Source of the DNA: Microbulbifer sp. A4B17
Lineage (GTDB): Bacteria > Pseudomonadota > Gammaproteobacteria > Pseudomonadales > Cellvibrionaceae
Length of the DNA stretch: 64,000 nt
Assembly (NCBI RefSeq): GCF_003076275.1
Contig: NZ_CP029064.1
Span: 623,501 to 687,500 of the forward strand
Direction of reading: 5' to 3'
The stretch's first letter is position 1, and each line of letters starts with the position of its first letter. The notes under the pieces are model-generated. The model did no database searches and was not told where the DNA came from. It saw nothing but the letters and a program-made list of their open reading frames with translations. The position numbers were made by a program, and so were the translations under genes. Shown one piece after another: positions 58,586-64,000 of this stretch.

Positions 58586-59665
58586 ATGTCCACATCAATC
58601 AAAGATCGATCAAAGGTCCGGCTGGCAGTCTGGGGTGTTGCAGTCATAGTTGCCGGGCTGGTGGGCTACTGGGCCCTGGTAGGCAGTGATGAGGTGACGC
58701 CCACTGTTGTTGCCAAAGCTAAAGCTGAGGAGCGATCTATCCGGAGCCATAACCCAGATACTATAGAGCCGGCGGAACCAGAGCAGGAGGAAGAGGGGCA
58801 ATCGGTAAGGCTCTGGAAGGAAATCCAGTCATTGCCCAACAAAACTGAGTTGCATGAGTCCCTGCTCTCAGACATGGCTCGCTTCCATCGCTACCCCCCA
58901 GAAAACAGGGCGATTAAAACTCCAGAGCAGGACCCTATTACCCAGACATTCGCTGTGGATGAAAGAACCACTCACAGTGAGGAAGGGGATTCGCTGACTC
59001 TGTGGACGGATGAAAAGTTCTATTTGCGTGGCGACATCATACGGGTCTTTGCTTATCAGGCCGACAGTGATGGAGACCGGGTCAGCGCTGAGTTGACTGC
59101 ACTGCTGGTTTACGAGGATCAAGAGGTGGTGGGCACTTTGGCCTTCAGTGATTCCGATGGAGACTTAATCTATGAAGTGCTGATGGAGGCGGGCTCCTTT
59201 AATGGCCAGGCACTGGAAGCTGGGATCTTCAAAGTCATTGTCGACACTGATATTGACGGCCTCCGCGATGCAGCAGCCTTTACTCTTTCTGAGGATACGG
59301 GAAGCTATACAGGATCTTTGCGAGATTCTGTTACTGCCGATGGCAATTTGCTCATTGAGGCGGAAGTCGAGATTAGCAGGGATGGGCGGTATTATTTTCA
59401 GGGCTCCCTGTATAACGATGATCAATCCCCGATAGGTACAACGCAAAATGCTTTTGAATTAACGGTGGGGCGGCACTGGGTTCCCTTGGAATTTTACGGA
59501 CTACTGATTCGTGATGCCGGGCAGGACGGCCCATATCTGGTAAAACAACTGAGTATCGCCAGGGTAACGGTGCCTATGGCCAGGGATAGTGCTTTTGAAC
59601 CAGGCTATTACACTGAGCGCTACAGCCTGGATCAATTTACTGATATTCCCTACCGGGAGTTGTAG
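58586..59665 (+). CDS. Membrane-anchored periplasmic protein with Ig-like (DUF4785-like) C-terminal region
   Basis: 359 residues from ATG 58586 (GGGGG six bases upstream; a TTG codon precedes). One N-terminal helix (VRLAVWGVAVIVAGLVGYWALVG) anchors it; a Glu/Pro-rich linker follows, then a beta-rich part. The stretch GNLLIEAEVEISRDGRYYFQGSLYND and later HWVPLEFYGLLIRDAG..GPYLVKQLSIARV resemble the C-terminal domain of DUF4785 proteins; this is from memory of the family. It begins 29 bases after the lipase-like gene, so they are probably co-transcribed. Its topology, anchored with a periplasmic domain, recalls lipase foldases, but no foldase sequence motif (RxxFDY) is present. Confidence 0.72.
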   Translation: MSTSIKDRSKVRLAVWGVAVIVAGLVGYWALVGSDEVTPTVVAKAKAEERSIRSHNPDTIEPAEPEQEEEGQSVRLWKEIQSLPNKTELHESLLSDMARFHRYPPENRAIKTPEQDPITQTFAVDERTTHSEEGDSLTLWTDEKFYLRGDIIRVFAYQADSDGDRVSAELTALLVYEDQEVVGTLAFSDSDGDLIYEVLMEAGSFNGQALEAGIFKVIVDTDIDGLRDAAAFTLSEDTGSYTGSLRDSVTADGNLLIEAEVEISRDGRYYFQGSLYNDDQSPIGTTQNAFELTVGRHWVPLEFYGLLIRDAGQDGPYLVKQLSIARVTVPMARDSAFEPGYYTERYSLDQFTDIPYREL

Positions 59666-59678
59666 GGGTAGTTAGGAT

Positions 59679-60146
59679 CTAACAGTTATTTAGGATACGT
59701 TGTTGAGCGGTAGATATACGTTGCTGCCGCTCATCCTCTGATAATCTTCTATGATTTCCGTTTTGGTCGACTTCACTAATACGAGAGTGAGCATTTAAAG
59801 AATTCAGAGACTTCCTTGCGGATTCACAACGTCTGGCGCGCAGTGCAGCTTCCAGTTGGGCAGTTTTCTGCTGTTCTTGCTGGTGTAAGTCTGGTTGCTT
59901 TTCGGGCTGCTTCGCTGGTGCGGGTTTTGGCTGTTCTACAGGCTTTTGGGAGCTTAAGGCCTCCTGTTCAGCCTCCCATTTTTTATAGCGCTCCGACTTG
60001 GGCTTCTTGATTACGTCCACCTGGGCATTGCCTGGAGGTTGCTCACCAAAGTGGACTACACCATCCTCATCCACCCACTTATAGATACCACTGGCGTGAA
60101 CGGTCGTGGCTGTAACTGCAATCAGTAGCGACAGTAAGATGCGCAT
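59679..60146 (-). CDS. DUF4124-domain periplasmic protein
   Basis: 155 residues. Signal peptide MRILLSLLIAVTATTVHA, then the DUF4124 core GIYKWVDEDGVVHFGEQPPG (residues 20-39), a Pro/Gln/Lys-rich linker (about 65-95) and a charged helical C-terminus ending in Cys. DUF4124 proteins are common in Gammaproteobacteria with no established function. It is convergent with the anchored protein upstream, 13 bases away. Confidence 0.85.
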   Translation of the reverse strand: MRILLSLLIAVTATTVHASGIYKWVDEDGVVHFGEQPPGNAQVDVIKKPKSERYKKWEAEQEALSSQKPVEQPKPAPAKQPEKQPDLHQQEQQKTAQLEAALRARRCESARKSLNSLNAHSRISEVDQNGNHRRLSEDERQQRISTAQQRILNNC

Positions 60147-60598
60147 GGTGCTTACCCCTTATGTTGGTATTCCTTCCGTTTCCCCATTGTACCGATACTG
60201 GCGGGTTTTCCTGTAACTGTCTTAACACTTTCATGAACGCCTATTGACAGCCAGGGCTCAATTGGCAAAATCGGGGGTTTACTCAGTGGCTAGATCTCAC
60301 CGCACACCCGTGGTTTTGAGTCTAACCCTGGTGGGACACCCCCCATCGAAATTCCGCTGAGTGGCCCTCCTCACCCCTGGAGGCCTGCTAATCCTGTAGT
60401 GAACTTGTGTAGCTTTACTCAGGCTTAGGTGTTTATGCGCGATCAGTTCATCCTAAAAATCGGCAGTTAAACACGCAACAGGCTGATATTTGTCACCATT
60501 TTCCCCTATAATTGCTGTCTGGCATTCTCGCCAATCGGCGTTTTATACGTTCTCTGGTGATGGCTATCCTACGAAACAGGAAAATTGAGGAGACTCAA
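60147..60598. other. Intergenic region upstream of ilvIHC
   Basis: About 450 bases without a supported gene. It holds the DUF4124 promoter on one side and the ilv promoter on the other. An imperfect hairpin GGCCCTCC/GGAGGCC (60363-60385) is present. No branched-chain-rich leader peptide with a terminator was found. Confidence 0.55.
60483..60512 (+). promoter_or_regulatory. Probable ilvI promoter
   Basis: CTGATA (60483-60488), 18-base spacer, perfect TATAAT (60507-60512). Transcription would start about 80 bases before the ilvI GTG, leaving no room for a classical attenuator. Confidence 0.5.
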
Positions 60599-62335
60599 GT
60601 GGAATTACTTTCCGGCGGCGATATGTTGGTTCGCGCGCTGCAGGATGAAGGGGTGGATCTGATTTTTGGATACCCGGGCGGCTCAGCGTTGCATATCTAT
60701 GATGCTATTTTTCGACAGAAGTCGATTAAGCATGTTCTCGTGCGCCACGAGCAGGGTGCGACCCATGCTGCCGATGGCTATGCACGGTCTACTGGTAAGG
60801 CGGGTGTAGTGCTGGTGACATCTGGTCCTGGTGCTACCAACGCGATTACCGGTATCGCAACTGCCTATATGGATTCTATTCCCATGGTGGTGATATCCGG
60901 TCAGGTGCCCAGGGATAAGATCGGTGAGGATGCGTTCCAGGAGACGGATATGGTCGGCTGCTCCCGGCCGATCGTAAAACACAGCTTTTTGGTCAAGAAT
61001 GCGGAAGATATTCCCACGGTCGTAAAAAAAGCTTTTTTTATTGCCAATACGGGCCGTCCAGGCCCGGTAGTCATCGATATCCCGAAAGATGTCACCAACC
61101 CGGCAGAGAGGTTTCCTTACCGTTATCCAGAAAAATTGCGGATGCGCTCCTATACACCTGCCGGTAAAGGGCATAGTGGCCAGATACGCAAAGCCGTAGC
61201 AATGCTGCTCTCTGCTCGTCGCCCGGTAATTTATGCCGGTGGGGGGGTAGTACAGGGCGATGGTGCTGAGCTGCTCACTGAATTGGCAAAAAAGCTGAAT
61301 TATCCGGTGACCAATACTTTGATGGGGCTCGGAGCATTTCCAGGTAGTGACCGGCGTTTTCTCGGTATGCTCGGAATGCACGGCACCTTTGAAGCCAATA
61401 CGGCAATGCACCATGCCGATGTGATTTTGGCCGTGGGCGCGCGTTTTGATGATCGGGTCACAAACACACCTGGCAAATTTTGCCCAGGGGCCAAAATTAT
61501 CCACATTGATGTCGATCCGGCATCAATTTCTAAAACGATTGTTGCCGATATCCCGATTGTGGGAACGGTTCAGGCGGTCCTCAGGGAAATGCTTGAAGCG
61601 CTTAAAGCCAATGATGAGCAACCGGATCACTCTGCAATAGTAGATTGGTGGCGTCAGATCGACGATTGGCGTGAGCGCCACGGCTTGTACGCGGCCCCCC
61701 GTTATCAGACCAATGGTGCCCTGATAATGCCGCAGGATGTAATCAAGGCGGTGTATGACATTACCGAGGGTGATGCATTTGTTACCTCCGATGTAGGACA
61801 GCATCAGATGTTCGCTGCGCAGTATTACCTCTTTGATAAACCTCGTCGCTGGATTAACTCCGGTGGGTTGGGAACCATGGGTTTCGGCTTGCCGGCGGCC
61901 TTGGGGGTGAAAATAGCTCATCCAGACAAAGAGGTTGTGTGCGTAACTGGTGAAGGGAGTATCCAGATGTGTATTCAGGAGCTCTCTACAGCTACCCAGT
62001 ATCATCTGCCCGTAAAAATCCTCTGCCTTAACAATCAGGCCCTCGGTATGGTGAAGCAGTGGCAGGAGATGCAATACGAAGGGCGCCTTTCCAATAGTGT
62101 TTATGAAGAGTCGCTACCTGACTTCGTGAAACTCGCTGAGGCTTACGGCCATGTCGGGGTGAAAGTGGAGCGGCGTGAAGATCTTCACAATAAGTTGCAA
62201 GAGGCATTTGCAATTAAAGATCGCACTGTATTTATCGATGTTTACGTCGACCCATCCGAGCATGTCTATCCCATGCAAGTGATGCCGAACGGCTCCATGC
62301 GTGACATGTGGCTGAGCAAAACCGAGCGAACTTAA
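60599..62335 (+). CDS. ilvI: Acetolactate synthase large (catalytic) subunit
   Basis: 578 residues from GTG 60599, chosen because GAGGAG lies six bases upstream and (M)[13 protein letters not shown] is the normal start; the frame is open to 60512 but has no ribosome site. N-terminal TPP domain with [13 protein letters not shown] and catalytic Glu in [16 protein letters not shown], central FAD-linked domain, C-terminal TPP motif [28 protein letters not shown]. It condenses pyruvate (or pyruvate and 2-oxobutyrate), the first common step to valine, leucine and isoleucine. First gene of ilvIHC. Confidence 0.96.
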   Translation: MELLSGGDMLVRALQDEGVDLIFGYPGGSALHIYDAIFRQKSIKHVLVRHEQGATHAADGYARSTGKAGVVLVTSGPGATNAITGIATAYMDSIPMVVISGQVPRDKIGEDAFQETDMVGCSRPIVKHSFLVKNAEDIPTVVKKAFFIANTGRPGPVVIDIPKDVTNPAERFPYRYPEKLRMRSYTPAGKGHSGQIRKAVAMLLSARRPVIYAGGGVVQGDGAELLTELAKKLNYPVTNTLMGLGAFPGSDRRFLGMLGMHGTFEANTAMHHADVILAVGARFDDRVTNTPGKFCPGAKIIHIDVDPASISKTIVADIPIVGTVQAVLREMLEALKANDEQPDHSAIVDWWRQIDDWRERHGLYAAPRYQTNGALIMPQDVIKAVYDITEGDAFVTSDVGQHQMFAAQYYLFDKPRRWINSGGLGTMGFGLPAALGVKIAHPDKEVVCVTGEGSIQMCIQELSTATQYHLPVKILCLNNQALGMVKQWQEMQYEGRLSNSVYEESLPDFVKLAEAYGHVGVKVERREDLHNKLQEAFAIKDRTVFIDVYVDPSEHVYPMQVMPNGSMRDMWLSKTERT

Positions 62336-62346
62336 AGGGTAGGGCG

Positions 62347-62838
62347 ATGCGTAGAATAATTTCGGTTCTGATGGAGAACGAGCCCGGGGCTTTGTCCCGC
62401 GTAGTTGGTCTGTTTTCCCAGCGTGGTTATAACATTGAAAGCCTCACTGTGGCGCCTACTGAGGATGCGACTTTGTCGCGCCTCACACTGGTGACAATTG
62501 GTGATGATCACAAGATTGAGCAAATTACCAAAAATCTAAACAAGCTTATCGATGTTGTGAAATTGGTAGACCTCACAGAGGGCTCGCATATTGAGCGGGA
62601 ATTGCTGCTGGTGAAAGTGCGAGCCAATGGTGCCCAGCGCGATGAAGTGAAACGCAGTGTCGACATTTTTCGCGGACAGATTGTCGATGTCACCAGCAGT
62701 ATGTACACGGTTCAGGTGGCTGGAACTGGTGAAAAAATTGATGCGTTCCTCCAGGCATTGGGGGAGCACACAATTATGGAAGTGGTGCGGTCCGGGGTCT
62801 CCGGGATTGCCCGCGGTGAAAAAGTATTAAGTGTATAG
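62347..62838 (+). CDS. ilvH: Acetolactate synthase small (regulatory) subunit
   Basis: 163 residues from ATG 62347 (AGGG three to six bases upstream); an in-frame extension to 62308 overlaps ilvI and is unlikely. ACT domain MRRIISVLMENEPGALSRVVGLFSQRGYNIESLTVAPTED binds valine for feedback inhibition; the C-terminal domain (about 80-160, ERELLLVKVRANGAQRDEVKR) activates the large subunit. It lies 11 bases after ilvI. Confidence 0.97.
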   Translation: MRRIISVLMENEPGALSRVVGLFSQRGYNIESLTVAPTEDATLSRLTLVTIGDDHKIEQITKNLNKLIDVVKLVDLTEGSHIERELLLVKVRANGAQRDEVKRSVDIFRGQIVDVTSSMYTVQVAGTGEKIDAFLQALGEHTIMEVVRSGVSGIARGEKVLSV

Positions 62839-62858
62839 AGTAAAAGAACAGGAACTGA

Positions 62859-63887
<1,029 letters not shown>

Positions 63888-63900
63888 CCTGAGGTGTAGA

Positions 63901-63933
63901 AAAACGGCAGGGGTGACCCTGCCGTTTTTTTTT
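63901..63933 (+). terminator. Intrinsic terminator of ilvIHC
   Basis: The arms AAAACGGCAGGG and CCCTGCCGTTTT around a GTGA loop are followed by a run of nine Ts. Confidence 0.95.
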
Positions 63934-64000
63934 GCTCTGGGCTCAGGCGGTAAATTGGCGTTAAACTCGCTGACTGCACAATGCATCAATGGAGAGTATA

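Noticed and set aside
60147..60598. Attenuator leader peptide for ilvIHC
   Set aside because: The only short frames (for example ATG 60436, 11 codons with three Ile/Leu) lack an adjacent terminator, and the best promoter lies downstream of it.
61950..61961. Asp to Glu change in the TPP motif of ilvI (GEGS instead of GDGS)
   Set aside because: The GEGS form is, to my recollection, common in Pseudomonas-type acetolactate synthases, so it is not a defect.

Overview
The window is chromosomal DNA of a Gram-negative gammaproteobacterium. From gene order and gene families, my best guess is a marine member of the Cellvibrionales/Microbulbifer type; that placement is an inference and no marker-gene comparison was run. 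Three things support it. The order ispB-rplU-rpmA-obgE-proB-rpsT-murJ-ribF-ileS-lspA-fkpB-ispH-minor pilins-pilY1-pilE-fimT-pilR-pilS-bamD-rluD-pgeF-clpB is the arrangement known from Pseudomonas. A regulatory trio of the marine proteobacterial dedicated sortase type (PdsS/PdsR/PdsO) is inserted in that block. A secreted pectinacetylesterase-like enzyme lies at the left edge. I saw no rRNA, tRNA, CRISPR array, insertion sequence or prophage.

Layout. 1-4.3 kb (minus strand): truncated pectinacetylesterase-family gene, the 5-oxoprolinase genes pxpA-pxpB-pxpC, and a small membrane-anchored protein of unknown role. 4.4-11.7 kb: uvrA (minus), then manC, an MFS transporter, ssb and an RmlD-like protein that has lost its catalytic residues. 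11.7-16.1 kb: fabAB (minus) and galU-phosphomannomutase (plus). With manC these supply GDP-mannose and UDP-glucose for surface polysaccharide. 16.1-18.0 kb: a 209-residue orphan protein with a Thr-x5-Cys-x15-His pattern recalling BLF1/CNF1 toxin deamidases, and ispB. 18.2-21.8 kb: rplU-rpmA-obgE, proB and rpsT. 21.9-25.6 kb: pdsS, pdsR and pdsO, without a sortase or sortase target beside them. 26-33.5 kb: murJ, ribF, ileS, lspA, fkpB and ispH, covering envelope, cofactor and isoprenoid functions. 33.8-44.1 kb: type IV pilus tip and minor pilin genes in visibly AT-richer DNA, followed by fimT and the pilSR two-component system. 44.1-51.6 kb: nadE, bamD, rluD, pgeF and clpB, the last with a good heat-shock promoter match. 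51.8-57.1 kb: an RND efflux pair and a divergent-facing AraC-family regulator. 57.3-60.1 kb: a secreted lipase-like hydrolase, a membrane-anchored partner protein and a DUF4124 protein. 60.6-63.9 kb: ilvI-ilvH-ilvC, closed by a strong terminator.

Most of the window is ordinary core genome. The best candidates for new biology are the 16.2-16.8 kb deamidase-like orphan, the sortase-less Pds trio with its tandem intergenic hairpins, the SDR-fold protein that appears non-catalytic, and the secreted hydrolase/anchored-protein pair.
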